From an uncultured Bacilli bacterium (GTDB lineage Bacteria > Bacillota_I > Bacilli_A > RF39 > UBA660), in the NCBI GenBank assembly GCA_947625365.1, contig CANQNZ010000035.1, forward strand, positions 1-11,973: a stretch of 11,973 nucleotides of DNA, in the 5' to 3' direction. The notes beneath the pieces were generated by a model. The model did no database searches and was not told the origin of the DNA. It saw only the letters and a list, made by a program, of their open reading frames with translations. The translations under genes were made by a program, and so were the position numbers. Positions within the stretch are counted from its first letter, which is position 1, and the number at the start of each line of letters is the position of its first letter. Positions 1-8,848 of this stretch are shown here, piece after piece.

Positions 1-18
1 CTACTGCTCTTTGGCTCG

Positions 19-35
19 CACGTGCATAGCACGTG
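19..35 (+). repeat. Perfect 7-bp inverted repeat, possible terminator
   Basis: CACGTGC, ATA, GCACGTG form a perfect GC-rich hairpin in otherwise AT-rich DNA, followed on the plus strand by GTTTTATAA. This could terminate a plus-strand gene lying left of the window, although the T tract is short. An alternative is a hairpin from the end of an IS200/IS605-type element, but no transposase is visible. The structure is seen in the sequence; the function is not established. Confidence 0.5.
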
Positions 36-44
36 GTTTTATAA

Positions 45-66
45 GTAGCTAACTTTCGTTTGCTAC
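45..66. repeat. Second hairpin at left edge
   Basis: GTAGC, T, AAC pairs with GTT, T, GCTAC around a TTTC loop, giving eight pairs and one T-T mismatch. It sits between the GC-rich hairpin and the protease terminator. The bases CTAC at 1-4 could also pair with GTAG at 45-48 and enclose the first hairpin. No coding sequence is seen in 1-109; the region seems to hold only stem-loops. Confidence 0.35.
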
Positions 67-71
67 ATAAT

Positions 72-110
72 AAAAAATCACATAGTTAGAAATTAACTAT
101 ATGATTTTTT
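72..110. terminator. Bidirectional hairpin terminator after the protease gene
   Basis: Bases 72-80 (AAAAAATCA) pair with 102-110 and 82-88 (ATAGTTA) pair with 94-100, with one C-A mismatch and a GAAAT loop. A-rich and T-rich flanks give a U tract in either direction. On the minus strand it begins at the last base of the protease stop codon, so it is the expected transcript end of that gene. It may also terminate plus-strand transcription entering from the left. Confidence 0.8.
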
Positions 111-3100
111 TATTTATTTACCTTAAAATCATCAATAATTCTTAAAGCGGACAATGAATAAATATCATCAACAAAATCGTTAGTTCCGTTTTTTAAAGCA
201 TAATAAGCATCCATTTTGACTTGTGAACTATTTGGAAGATTATAAACATTATTGTTTTGGCTTCCATTTGCCTCAGCATTAATAATTGCTTCTGCATCAC
301 TTTGAAAAGCTTGATACATTTTTTCAACGAATTCATTAGCGTTAATATATTTTACATAAGCTAATGCTTCTTCAGCTTTTTTGAAACGTTCCATTCGATA
401 TTGCTTGAAAGTAATATTATCATTACCTGTAATTTTCTGCAATGCCATCAAATCAGTTTTTCGACCATTAGCATCAGCATGAATATTGCTATAATATTCC
501 ACATAACCATCAATATAACCTTTATAACCAAGCATCTCATAAGCAAATAATTTTAAGCTATAAGAATCAGGTCTACCTTCATTGTTAAACGGTGCATACC
601 AACGAGTTTTTTGTAATTTCTCAGCACCATATTTATTATCGCCATAATAATTTCCGGCTTTAGGCATACCTGGATAAACAGTAAGCATATTATCATATAA
701 GCTTTCAACTGCCTTCAAACCTAAACCTTTAGAAGCTAAAGCCATTTGAGCATATTCTTCTGAAGATGTCTTCGTATATTGAGTAGTTTTATAACGTAAT
801 TTAATATCAGTACTATCAATGTTTTTATAAGAAATTTTAAAAGCTAACGCTGCTTGTTGCTCTGGTGTCAATTGGACAAAAGCCTGAGCTTCAAGATAAT
901 CAAGAATATAATAAGTATCGAATAATTTACTATAAAAATCTTTAATTTCCTCTTGGGTATCAATACGGCTTGGACTTAAGTTAGTCGAAATACTATTTTT
1001 ATATGTATCACCATGTTCAATACTTATATTCATACTAATTTCACCGCTTGACCATCTTTGAGAAAGATTTCCATCCGCATAATCTTCTCCGCCTGCATCC
1101 CAACGACGGCCATTGTTAAGTAAGAACAATCGAGCATCTTGATTGTGAGCACTTTCATGTGACCAAGTACCATAAGCATTTAGGGCAGCATAGGCGACAT
1201 ATTTAACTTGAGAACCATTAGCTCCAGCCGCTGTACCATTATCATTTGTAAATTGATTAAGTGGTTCTGAGAAATTTTTATGAAAACCTTCTTCAGTTAC
1301 ATATGGACTTTGATAATTAGTTACACCATTTTCATCTAAAGTGAAACGATGGTCGATTTGAACATTATGAATCGCGTTAAAGTAACTAGCATCGTTTATA
1401 ATACCTGCCGCTGTAGTATAGTATCTTTTTACATTTACAGCATATTCTTTAATTTTATTATCAAGGGCAGTTGCACCTTCAAATGTATCTGGCTTTGCTA
1501 CATATGTTCTTTGCGAACCAATCAGATATTGAGTAGGACTAGACAAAATATAAGTAGAATTTTTAGGAAGTGTTAATATTACTAAAGCATAATTTTGCCA
1601 AGTAGATCTAATATGTGACCAAGCAGTGTATGTAATATCTGGACGATTTTCAATATTTATTTCTAATAAATAGCCTTTAAAAGTATCCGCAAACCATTTA
1701 TCAGCAGTTAAATTATTATTAGTTAAAACCTTTATTAGATATTCAATGAAACCAGTAACATCATTTATATTGGTATATGGTTTAAAAATACGATTGTAAG
1801 TATTATTAGTATGATCTGTTTCAAAATTAGCTTCATAATTGAAGAAATTATTAGTTATGTTATCAGGAGTTAAAACTTCATTAAAACTAGTTGAATTAAA
1901 GAAGACTAAATCATCTAATTTTATATTATTAATTTCTACTCCATACCATCTTTTGAAATAATTATAAACCATTAACGCTTTTTTCAATTTATTACTTTGA
2001 ATCAAATCATTTTCAATATGTTTAGATATTTCTTTATTGCCAGTAAAATTAGCATTATTACTAGTTGATAGATATTTTAAAACAAATTCTTTTAATTCTT
2101 GTTTAGTTACTTCATTGTAATAATCTTTATATAATCTACTATCAGTAATTTGAGTCATAGCCTCAAAATCATTTTGATAGTCTAAATTATTTAAATATGC
2201 GACTAAATTATTAACTATATCCGCATTTTCATCAAGCATATAATGATTAAAAGTATAATCAATTTTTAAATCTTTAAGACGATAATTAACTATTGAACCA
2301 TTTAATTTATCGAATGTTACTTCATAGTCTCTAGCTTCTTCATTTTTAAATATCAATTTAACTTTATCAATTTTTTTATAATCACTTTTGGTTAAGTAAG
2401 TAATTAAATTGCCATCTTTATCAATAGGAATAATTTGTTTTATTTCTTGTTTATTTAAAATATCATTTACATGTACATTAATACCATTTTTGACTATTTT
2501 TGTACTATCAGCATAAGGGTTCAATTGATACAAGTTACGATATAATATTTCTTTATTTTCCTCATAATCTTTATGTTCTTTAATTTCATCACTATTAGGT
2601 ATTTTAACTTTTTCAATTTTTAAAGTGGGAGGATTATCATAACTAGAATTATCTAAATTCCAAATTTCTTCAGAGAAAGAGATTTGTTTAAATAAATCTT
2701 CATTAATTGCGTTTTGAGAAATAGTTTGATAAGCTTCTCCCTCGTTTTTCTTAAATTTTGACTCTTCTATTTGATAATTATTAATTGAACCTTCTAAAAT
2801 TTCTCCGGCATTAATTCCGTAACCAAAATTAGCTGTACTTAAGCTTACATTATTTTTTAATGTTGCCGCTTTTGCGCCATATGCTACGGCTATTCCTCCG
2901 TTACTATTATCTTCAAAAGAGAAACTCATTGTTAATTTACTATAACAATTTTCAATTGTGGCATTATTTTCAGCAATTCCCGCAATTCCACCAATAAAAT
3001 GCCATCCTGCATCACTTATGCCACTAACATAACAATTTCTAACAGTAGCATTATTTAAACGACCGACAATTCCACCAATTACTTGGTTGTATGCACCATT

Positions 3101-6100
3101 ATATAATTGCAGTCTTATAACTCGACATTCTTCTATAATTGTTTGATTATCTGCGCGACCAATTAAAGCTCCTGAGCCATCTACTCCACCTCTTTTTTCA
3201 AAGGAGTCAACTAAAATTTGTTTAATAGTTGAATGACTAGCTCCATCAGCAATTATTCCTTTACTTCCAGCTTTTAATTTAACGTTCGTAAATTTTAAAT
3301 CTTGAATTACAGCGCCATCAGTTTTTTGAAATAAACTAACATTTAAATTCTTAATAGTATAGCCATTACCCTTTATAGTGCCGGTAAAAGTTTCATCAAT
3401 TATCCAATTACTATCAACATTATAATCAGAGGCATCTAAATCATGGTCTAGTTCATAAGTACCTTCAGGATGGGCTTTAATTTTTTCAATTAAAGATGCA
3501 AAAGAATCTGGTCTACCATCATTTTGAGCTATATCTTCTTTAATTTGTCCATAATCAACTTTTAGCTCTTTAACTTCTTTACCATTTACTGCCACTTTAC
3601 CATCATAATCTAAAACTAAGATTAAATGTTGCTCTTCATTAATTTCTGCTCTTAATATATTACTATAAATATCGGGCATTTTACTCATCGAAATTTTGAC
3701 AAAATAATTATTTAAATTAGCATCTAATTCTTCTTTTTTAATATTTTTAACTATTTCATTGTTTTGGTTATATAAAACTATATCAGTAATATCCCTTATT
3801 TCAATCCAATTGATTTCAAAAGAAGCTACTTCATTTAATAATAAAGCATTTGGATAATAATTTTCATTTTCTTTTTCACTATCTAAATCATAAGTTCCAT
3901 ATACTTTAATATAATATCTATTAACATTAGTATCTTTAGCAAAACTTATCTTCTGCCCATTATAAATGTAATCAGAACCAATTTGGTGGTTATCTTCATC
4001 AAATATTTTTACAATTAGATTACCTATTAAAGAATTATCTTCGTCTTTTTTATTCATAGTAATTATCACATTTTGATTATTATCTTCATAAGCAAAATCT
4101 TGAATTGTCAGTGGCGTTTTTAAGATATCTACTGAACATTCAGCTTTATTTTTTAATTTAATTCTTTGACCACTAGTTAAGACAATTTCTTCTGCTCTAA
4201 TATTTTTTATTCCGGCATTTGCATATCCTTCTATGCTCATATAATAGTTATCATCCGTAAATGTGACAGGATATTTTTTATTATTAATAATTACTTTAGC
4301 TATTTTTGCTTTAATGTCGCTAGATAAACCAGTTAATTGCATTTGTAATTTAATCTGCTCATCTTTATCATAATATTTACTTAAAGGTTTGAAATTAATA
4401 ATCTGGGCATTTTCATAATTAGAACTATCGTATAGTCCATAATTATTGGCAAATATTTCTTCATTCATTTTATAGTTTGAGATTTGATCTAATGTATTGG
4501 TATCAAGATCATAATCAGCTAATATTTTTAAATTTAAATTTTGATCTGTTAAAACATTTTCAACAGTTATTTCGTTATGACCTATTTTTAACTCACGACT
4601 AACTACATCACCATTTAAAAGTAATTGACCATTTTTAAATTCATTAAGGGCTTCTTCTTTAATATCAAAAGCATAAGTAACCTCTTTAGCAATATAATCT
4701 TCGCTTAAAACTTCAAAATTTTCAACCCAAGGTTTATCTCTTAAAACATCAATTTGAATTGATTTATCATTAACTGTATAAAAAGAACCATCTATAAACA
4801 TTATCATATTTGTATCAATATTGTATAACCCAGAAGTATTTGGGGCTTTAAAGGAAACAGTATAATAAGCAGTTGTATCTTCTACTTTAGTTCTTAAAGC
4901 TGTATAATTTAAACCATTAATTGTAATTCCCGTTACCATATTACCAACAGCTTTGCCTAAATCAGCAGGAACAACTATTTTATAATCGACATAAATTATT
5001 TGTTCTTTTTGTGGATATTGATACTCATTTTTCTTTAAAGATATATTTTCAATATAAATATTTGGTTCAACAGAAATCTCTTTACGAGCCAGTTCTTTTT
5101 CTTGATAACTATAATTTTCATCAGCCAAGTCATAGTCAGCATAAACTACAACTTGATACTTCATTCTATTTAAACCCGAGTATGTAAAGGAAATGTTTTT
5201 TAAATCATTAAGATTTTCTATAGTCTTTGTAGCAAATACTTCATTATTTTTAGTAGTATCCATAAATTTAACTGTTACTTTTTTTAATACTTTATCTGGA
5301 TCTTCAACTAATATATTAGCGCTTATTTCCTGTGTATTAGGATTATCTTTTAATGAAGTAATTTCAATTTTCGGAGTCGATTTTAACACAACATACTCTA
5401 GTGGTTCAATAGTAAAATCAACTGTATTAACAAAGACTATTCCCGTTTCTAAAACCAACTTAGCAATATCAATTTGATAAGTTCCCGCATTTTCCAAGCC
5501 ATTTAAAATTACTTTGTATAAATCATTAGCTTCGTCAAATATTACATCATATTCTTCGTTATTAGTTAAAACTAATTTTGCCACTTTATAATCTACATTG
5601 TTTTTACTTTTAAAAGTAAGGATAGGACTTTCATTTTTCTCTACTGCTTTGGTTAAGGTTATATCATTTACTTCAAATTCATAAGAACTATTAATTTCAA
5701 TTGGAGCATTTAATAATTCTTCCGTTTGTTCATTTTTCTCTCCTGTTATTTTGTTAAATTCATCTGTATCTAAGTCATATTTGCCCATTATAATAACTGA
5801 GTATTTAGTGTCTCGTATAAATTTATATTGTAAAGTATTTTCTTTACTTTTAATATCCTCTTCAACTACGCTCTCCCCGGCAGCATCTAAGATTTTAATA
5901 TTGGCCTTTATTAAAGCAGAGTCAGGATCATTAACTTCAAAGCTAATTAAATCATTACCGTCATTATTAGGAGTAATTTCAAAGTGTTGAATTTTTGGCT
6001 TAGATTTTAATATTTCGACTTTAATCTTTAAATCGGTACTTACTTCTCGGCCATTATCTAAAATAACTTTTGAAAAATTAAAATTATGTACTCCTGCTTT

Positions 6101-7294
6101 ATTTGGAGCAATTAACTTAACGCTATAAGAAGATGAATTAGCAATAACTTCATATTCTTGATTATCAATAACAACTTTTTTAATTGTAGAAGCAGGCTCA
6201 ATATCAGCAGAAAATTCTAAAGTTATTTCTTCTTGTTTTTCTACATAATAAATTTCTTTATTTATTTCTTTTAAATTAACTTTATAATGTTTATTAGTAG
6301 CTGACTCAGTACTACTAGCTGCATCATTTACGTCAATACTTCCATCCCCGTTGACGTCATAATCATCCGTATTATTTGGAGTATTAGTTACTTTGTCATC
6401 ATTTAAAACATTATTTTCTGTAATATTATTTTTAACCTTTTTAATAGTTATATTTTTATTATTAACTTTTAAACCTTGCTCATTTAAGCTATTAGACTTT
6501 TCTTCAGTTGTTTGTAAATCGATTAAATATTTAATTACATCATAAGCATCATTATAATCAGTTTTGCCATCATTATTTACATCTTTTTTCTTTATATCAA
6601 TACCAAATAAAATGCTAATAAATATTAGACAGCCAGTGCCCAAGATACCTAAACATATAATTATTTTTCGGTAATTTTTAATTTGTTTTTGATAAATAAT
6701 TATACAAGATATAATAAGTAAAATTGTAAAGATTGTAGTTGTAACTAAAATAATTCTGCGGGGAAATGTTTTAATTAGTTTCTCTGTCTTTATCGACTGT
6801 TCTGCTTTTTCCACCGGTAATGTTTCATTACCATTAGCATCTTTTATAACTAAAACCGTTTCCGCCGCATCATTAAAAGTTATTTTTTGATAAGCATCAG
6901 AGGCAAAGATATTATTTAAAGAAATAGTTGTTTTACCAACATTAGCATCTTCTTTAACTTTTAATTTAAAAGTTAAAAATTGACCATTTTTGATTAAACC
7001 TGATTTATTAATTAAACCAAATTTATGATTTTCTGAATTATAAAAAATATCTGCCCAATCCTCGGATAGCCAAAAATCATTAGTATTAATGACTTCAAAA
7101 ACATTGTTATCATATTGTAGTTCGGCTGTTAAAGCGTAAATTTTATTATCGCTATTTATATTAGCTTGCACATTTAATTCTTCACCAATTTGTAATTTTG
7201 TTTTATCAATATTCAAATTAATATCATTTGTGGCCTTAACAAAAGCTGGAAATAAAAGAAATGACAATACAACTAACAAATATTTAAATCTCAT
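110..7294 (-). CDS. Giant secreted M26-family zinc metalloprotease with cohesin-like and dockerin modules
   Basis: This 2394-residue protein probably cleaves host or extracellular proteins at the cell surface; the substrate is unknown. Residues 1-21 are a signal peptide and 22-152 resemble a cohesin domain. Two membrane helices (about 180-201 and 210-233) with a short basic loop anchor it. Dockerin-type calcium loops lie at 238-249 and 313-324 (DxNxDGxxDxxD). Beta-sandwich repeats marked by YDLD or YDLA (about 506, 721, 928, 1135) run to about 1160. From about 1168 it follows the M26 N region, with GLUG-like segments near 1373, 1405 and 1433. The catalytic motif is HESAH: zinc ligands H2046 and H2050, general base E2047, third ligand E2070 in GGED, 20 residues on as in pneumococcal IgA1 protease and ZmpB. 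The C-terminal TNDF also matches that family. The ATG follows GGGGGA with a 5-base gap. It appears monocistronic. The family call is strong; the cohesin call is moderate. Confidence 0.93.
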   Translation of the reverse strand: MRFKYLLVVLSFLLFPAFVKATNDINLNIDKTKLQIGEELNVQANINSDNKIYALTAELQYDNNVFEVINTNDFWLSEDWADIFYNSENHKFGLINKSGLIKNGQFLTFKLKVKEDANVGKTTISLNNIFASDAYQKITFNDAAETVLVIKDANGNETLPVEKAEQSIKTEKLIKTFPRRIILVTTTIFTILLIISCIIIYQKQIKNYRKIIICLGILGTGCLIFISILFGIDIKKKDVNNDGKTDYNDAYDVIKYLIDLQTTEEKSNSLNEQGLKVNNKNITIKKVKNNITENNVLNDDKVTNTPNNTDDYDVNGDGSIDVNDAASSTESATNKHYKVNLKEINKEIYYVEKQEEITLEFSADIEPASTIKKVVIDNQEYEVIANSSSYSVKLIAPNKAGVHNFNFSKVILDNGREVSTDLKIKVEILKSKPKIQHFEITPNNDGNDLISFEVNDPDSALIKANIKILDAAGESVVEEDIKSKENTLQYKFIRDTKYSVIIMGKYDLDTDEFNKITGEKNEQTEELLNAPIEINSSYEFEVNDITLTKAVEKNESPILTFKSKNNVDYKVAKLVLTNNEEYDVIFDEANDLYKVILNGLENAGTYQIDIAKLVLETGIVFVNTVDFTIEPLEYVVLKSTPKIEITSLKDNPNTQEISANILVEDPDKVLKKVTVKFMDTTKNNEVFATKTIENLNDLKNISFTYSGLNRMKYQVVVYADYDLADENYSYQEKELARKEISVEPNIYIENISLKKNEYQYPQKEQIIYVDYKIVVPADLGKAVGNMVTGITINGLNYTALRTKVEDTTAYYTVSFKAPNTSGLYNIDTNMIMFIDGSFYTVNDKSIQIDVLRDKPWVENFEVLSEDYIAKEVTYAFDIKEEALNEFKNGQLLLNGDVVSRELKIGHNEITVENVLTDQNLNLKILADYDLDTNTLDQISNYKMNEEIFANNYGLYDSSNYENAQIINFKPLSKYYDKDEQIKLQMQLTGLSSDIKAKIAKVIINNKKYPVTFTDDNYYMSIEGYANAGIKNIRAEEIVLTSGQRIKLKNKAECSVDILKTPLTIQDFAYEDNNQNVIITMNKKDEDNSLIGNLIVKIFDEDNHQIGSDYIYNGQKISFAKDTNVNRYYIKVYGTYDLDSEKENENYYPNALLLNEVASFEINWIEIRDITDIVLYNQNNEIVKNIKKEELDANLNNYFVKISMSKMPDIYSNILRAEINEEQHLILVLDYDGKVAVNGKEVKELKVDYGQIKEDIAQNDGRPDSFASLIEKIKAHPEGTYELDHDLDASDYNVDSNWIIDETFTGTIKGNGYTIKNLNVSLFQKTDGAVIQDLKFTNVKLKAGSKGIIADGASHSTIKQILVDSFEKRGGVDGSGALIGRADNQTIIEECRVIRLQLYNGAYNQVIGGIVGRLNNATVRNCYVSGISDAGWHFIGGIAGIAENNATIENCYSKLTMSFSFEDNSNGGIAVAYGAKAATLKNNVSLSTANFGYGINAGEILEGSINNYQIEESKFKKNEGEAYQTISQNAINEDLFKQISFSEEIWNLDNSSYDNPPTLKIEKVKIPNSDEIKEHKDYEENKEILYRNLYQLNPYADSTKIVKNGINVHVNDILNKQEIKQIIPIDKDGNLITYLTKSDYKKIDKVKLIFKNEEARDYEVTFDKLNGSIVNYRLKDLKIDYTFNHYMLDENADIVNNLVAYLNNLDYQNDFEAMTQITDSRLYKDYYNEVTKQELKEFVLKYLSTSNNANFTGNKEISKHIENDLIQSNKLKKALMVYNYFKRWYGVEINNIKLDDLVFFNSTSFNEVLTPDNITNNFFNYEANFETDHTNNTYNRIFKPYTNINDVTGFIEYLIKVLTNNNLTADKWFADTFKGYLLEINIENRPDITYTAWSHIRSTWQNYALVILTLPKNSTYILSSPTQYLIGSQRTYVAKPDTFEGATALDNKIKEYAVNVKRYYTTAAGIINDASYFNAIHNVQIDHRFTLDENGVTNYQSPYVTEEGFHKNFSEPLNQFTNDNGTAAGANGSQVKYVAYAALNAYGTWSHESAHNQDARLFLLNNGRRWDAGGEDYADGNLSQRWSSGEISMNISIEHGDTYKNSISTNLSPSRIDTQEEIKDFYSKLFDTYYILDYLEAQAFVQLTPEQQAALAFKISYKNIDSTDIKLRYKTTQYTKTSSEEYAQMALASKGLGLKAVESLYDNMLTVYPGMPKAGNYYGDNKYGAEKLQKTRWYAPFNNEGRPDSYSLKLFAYEMLGYKGYIDGYVEYYSNIHADANGRKTDLMALQKITGNDNITFKQYRMERFKKAEEALAYVKYINANEFVEKMYQAFQSDAEAIINAEANGSQNNNVYNLPNSSQVKMDAYYALKNGTNDFVDDIYSLSALRIIDDFKVNK

Positions 7295-7299
7295 AAAAA

Positions 7300-7334
7300 T
7301 CCCCCAAGTTAATATTAATTTGCTTTCTATTATA
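7300..7334 (-). promoter_or_regulatory. Ribosome binding site and -10 box of the protease gene
   Basis: On the minus strand GGGGGA (7305-7300) lies 5 bases before the ATG and fixes the start. A perfect TATAAT lies at 7334-7329. The -35 region is weak (TTTCTT near 7357-7352 is the best I see). The 10-bp palindrome TTAATATTAA (7309-7318) between them is a possible operator but could be chance in AT-rich DNA. Confidence 0.5.
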
Positions 7335-7370
7335 TAACTATTTATAAAAAAAAGAAACTATATTTGTCTT

Positions 7371-7399
7371 AAGTTAATTATAATAATTTAAATTAACTT
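7371..7399. repeat. Inverted repeat between protease and methyltransferase genes
   Basis: AAGTTAATT (7371-7379) and AATTAACTT (7391-7399) are perfect 9-bp arms around an 11-base loop. They lie downstream of the methyltransferase stop and upstream of the protease promoter. No U tract follows on either strand, so terminator function is doubtful; a regulator site for the protease gene is another option. Confidence 0.4.
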
Positions 7400-7436
7400 C
7401 CGTATTTAACAAAAATCTAATCAACAAGTTTCCACT

Positions 7437-8675
7437 TTAATTTTCATTATCTATTATTTTCTCTAGTTCAACACCAATCTTTTTAATTACTCCAACAACT
7501 AAAGCATTTCCCATCATAAAATATCTTCTTTTATCAGACATTCCTGTATTAGTCCAGTCATCTGGGAATCCATTTATTCTTTCACATTCTTTAGGCGTAA
7601 GAAGTCTTGGCTTTTTTGTTTTAAAGTCCTCAATAACATGGGTTGTTCTACTAATTCCACTTTCGCTAGTAAGCATTGTTCTAGCTGGTGCATCTAGATT
7701 ATCAGGAAATGGCATAGCCCCTTCTGAGTAAAAGTATGGCTCACCATTTGGCTTAACTCGAGGAATTTTTTTCCTATCCTTTAAGAAGGTAAATTTCTCT
7801 ATTTGTTCTTTACTTAAGAAATATTTCTCATCTACTGACTCTTCTTCACGAATATTTCTTAATGGATAAACCAAATTAGAATCTGCTTTTACTTTAACTG
7901 TATAAATGCCTCCATCTTTCATAATGCCCGCATTATAAAAATTACACTTAAATAAATTACTAACTTCTACTAAATCTTTATATTCTGCAATACTAGATTT
8001 TGTTAATTCTTCATTGCTTTGTTTAATAGGAAATTGTTGCACAAACATACCCTTAGAGAAAATCACATCATAGTTAGAAATTTTTTGTATTTTTTTGTAA
8101 TATTTTGTTGATTTATGATAAGCAAAAATATAAATTCTTCTACGTTTTTGGGGAAGACCATATTCTCCAGCATTGATTACTCTCCACTCCACATCATAGC
8201 CATTTTCATAGAAACTTCTTAAAATCATTCCGAAATCTCTGCCTCTTTGTTTGGCAGGTGACAATAGTAATCTATCGACATTTTCTAATAGTACGAATGG
8301 TGGTTTTTTTATAGCTAGAGTTTCCTCTATAGCCCACCAAAGGACTCCCTTTTTACCTTCTATTCCTTTGCTATTTGAAAGAGTTTGAGCAACAGAATAG
8401 TCTTGACAAGGAAATCCACCGACTAATAATGTATGGTCAGGAATATCATGTTTATCAACTTCAAATATATCTACATTAGATACATCTTCAGCACCAAATC
8501 TAGTAGCATAGCAATCATATGCTTCTTGCGACTTAGTAGCAGGTTCCCACTGATTTGCCCAAAGACATTTCCAATTGCCATTTTCTATAGTCTTACCACC
8601 CTTTAATTCTACATGATTTAATCCACAACGAAAACCACCAACACCAGCAAATAATTCAACCATAGTTTTTTTCAT
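7437..8675 (-). CDS. C5-cytosine DNA methyltransferase, Sau3AI type (probably GATC)
   Basis: The 412-residue protein transfers a methyl group from S-adenosylmethionine to cytosine and should protect DNA against the paired endonuclease. Motif I is VELFAGVGGF (6-15). Motif IV is GGFPCQDYSVA with catalytic C90, motif VI is ENV (131-133), motif VIII is QKRRRIYIF (176-184), motif IX includes RTMLTSESG (332-340) and motif X includes MGNALVV (388-394). The target recognition region lies between about 185 and 330. The length, the ANQWEP and PCQDYSVA stretches and the C-terminal region resemble M.Sau3AI as I remember it, so 5-methylation of the C in GATC is the best prediction. The ATG follows AGGCGG with an 8-base gap. 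It is divergent from a decayed endonuclease gene, and the matching intact endonuclease is about 1 kb further right. No GATC occurs within the gene by my reading. Confidence 0.95.
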   Translation of the reverse strand: MKKTMVELFAGVGGFRCGLNHVELKGGKTIENGNWKCLWANQWEPATKSQEAYDCYATRFGAEDVSNVDIFEVDKHDIPDHTLLVGGFPCQDYSVAQTLSNSKGIEGKKGVLWWAIEETLAIKKPPFVLLENVDRLLLSPAKQRGRDFGMILRSFYENGYDVEWRVINAGEYGLPQKRRRIYIFAYHKSTKYYKKIQKISNYDVIFSKGMFVQQFPIKQSNEELTKSSIAEYKDLVEVSNLFKCNFYNAGIMKDGGIYTVKVKADSNLVYPLRNIREEESVDEKYFLSKEQIEKFTFLKDRKKIPRVKPNGEPYFYSEGAMPFPDNLDAPARTMLTSESGISRTTHVIEDFKTKKPRLLTPKECERINGFPDDWTNTGMSDKRRYFMMGNALVVGVIKKIGVELEKIIDNEN

Positions 8676-8714
8676 AACTTAAGCCGCCTGACTATTTGTT
8701 TATATTTCATAAAT

Positions 8715-8743
8715 ATTATAACTTATTTGAAGACAAAGATCAA
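8715..8743 (-). promoter_or_regulatory. Methyltransferase promoter with GATC inside the -35 box
   Basis: On the minus strand TTGATC (8743-8738) and TATAAT (8720-8715) are separated by exactly 17 bases, with the start codon 40 bases past the -10. The -35 box contains the only GATC in this promoter, which is the predicted target of the enzyme it drives. Promoter geometry is seen directly; control by methylation is inference. Confidence 0.65.
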
Positions 8744-8754
8744 CTTTTATCGTT

Positions 8755-8772
8755 ATTTGTTGTATAACAAAT
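8755..8772. repeat. 18-bp inverted repeat between the divergent promoters
   Basis: ATTTGTT, GTAT, AACAAAT is a perfect 7-bp inverted repeat just upstream of the methyltransferase -35 box and upstream of the endonuclease-remnant promoter. This is a typical place and size for a dimeric regulator site. No regulator gene is present in the window, so its function is unproven. Confidence 0.4.
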
Positions 8773-8779
8773 GATATTA

Positions 8780-8811
8780 AAGGTTAACCTTCCTTACTAG
8801 TATTGTATAAA
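8780..8811 (+). promoter_or_regulatory. Promoter of the decayed endonuclease gene, overlapping a 12-bp palindrome
   Basis: TTAACC (8784-8789) and TATAAA (8806-8811) are 16 bases apart and point toward the remnant gene. The -35 box lies within the perfect palindrome AAGGTTAACCTT (8780-8791). A near copy of this palindrome occurs in the other cassette at 11187-11198. Downstream are a second GATC (8831-8834) and the strong Shine-Dalgarno AAAGGAG (8836-8842). Confidence 0.45.
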
Positions 8812-8848
8812 ATTTTTAAATAAAAAACAAGATCGAAAGGAGCAAAAA

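Noticed and set aside
1349..5990. Open frames of 75-94 codons on the plus strand inside the protease gene
   Set aside because: They lie antisense to a long gene with clear domains, have no ribosome binding sites that I can see and resemble no family; they are chance frames.
6800..6830. LPVEK near residue 160 of the protease as a sortase LPXTG signal
   Set aside because: The T-G of the motif is absent. The position before a membrane hairpin recalls the pneumococcal arrangement, but sortase attachment cannot be supported.
7371..7399. Rho-independent terminator of the methyltransferase gene
   Set aside because: The 9-bp arms are perfect but the loop is 11 bases, the stem is AT-rich and no T tract follows on the minus strand.
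8676..8848. Controller (C) protein gene for the RM system
   Set aside because: The 170-base gap has no room for one, and the intergenic region of cassette B has none either; only inverted repeats are present.
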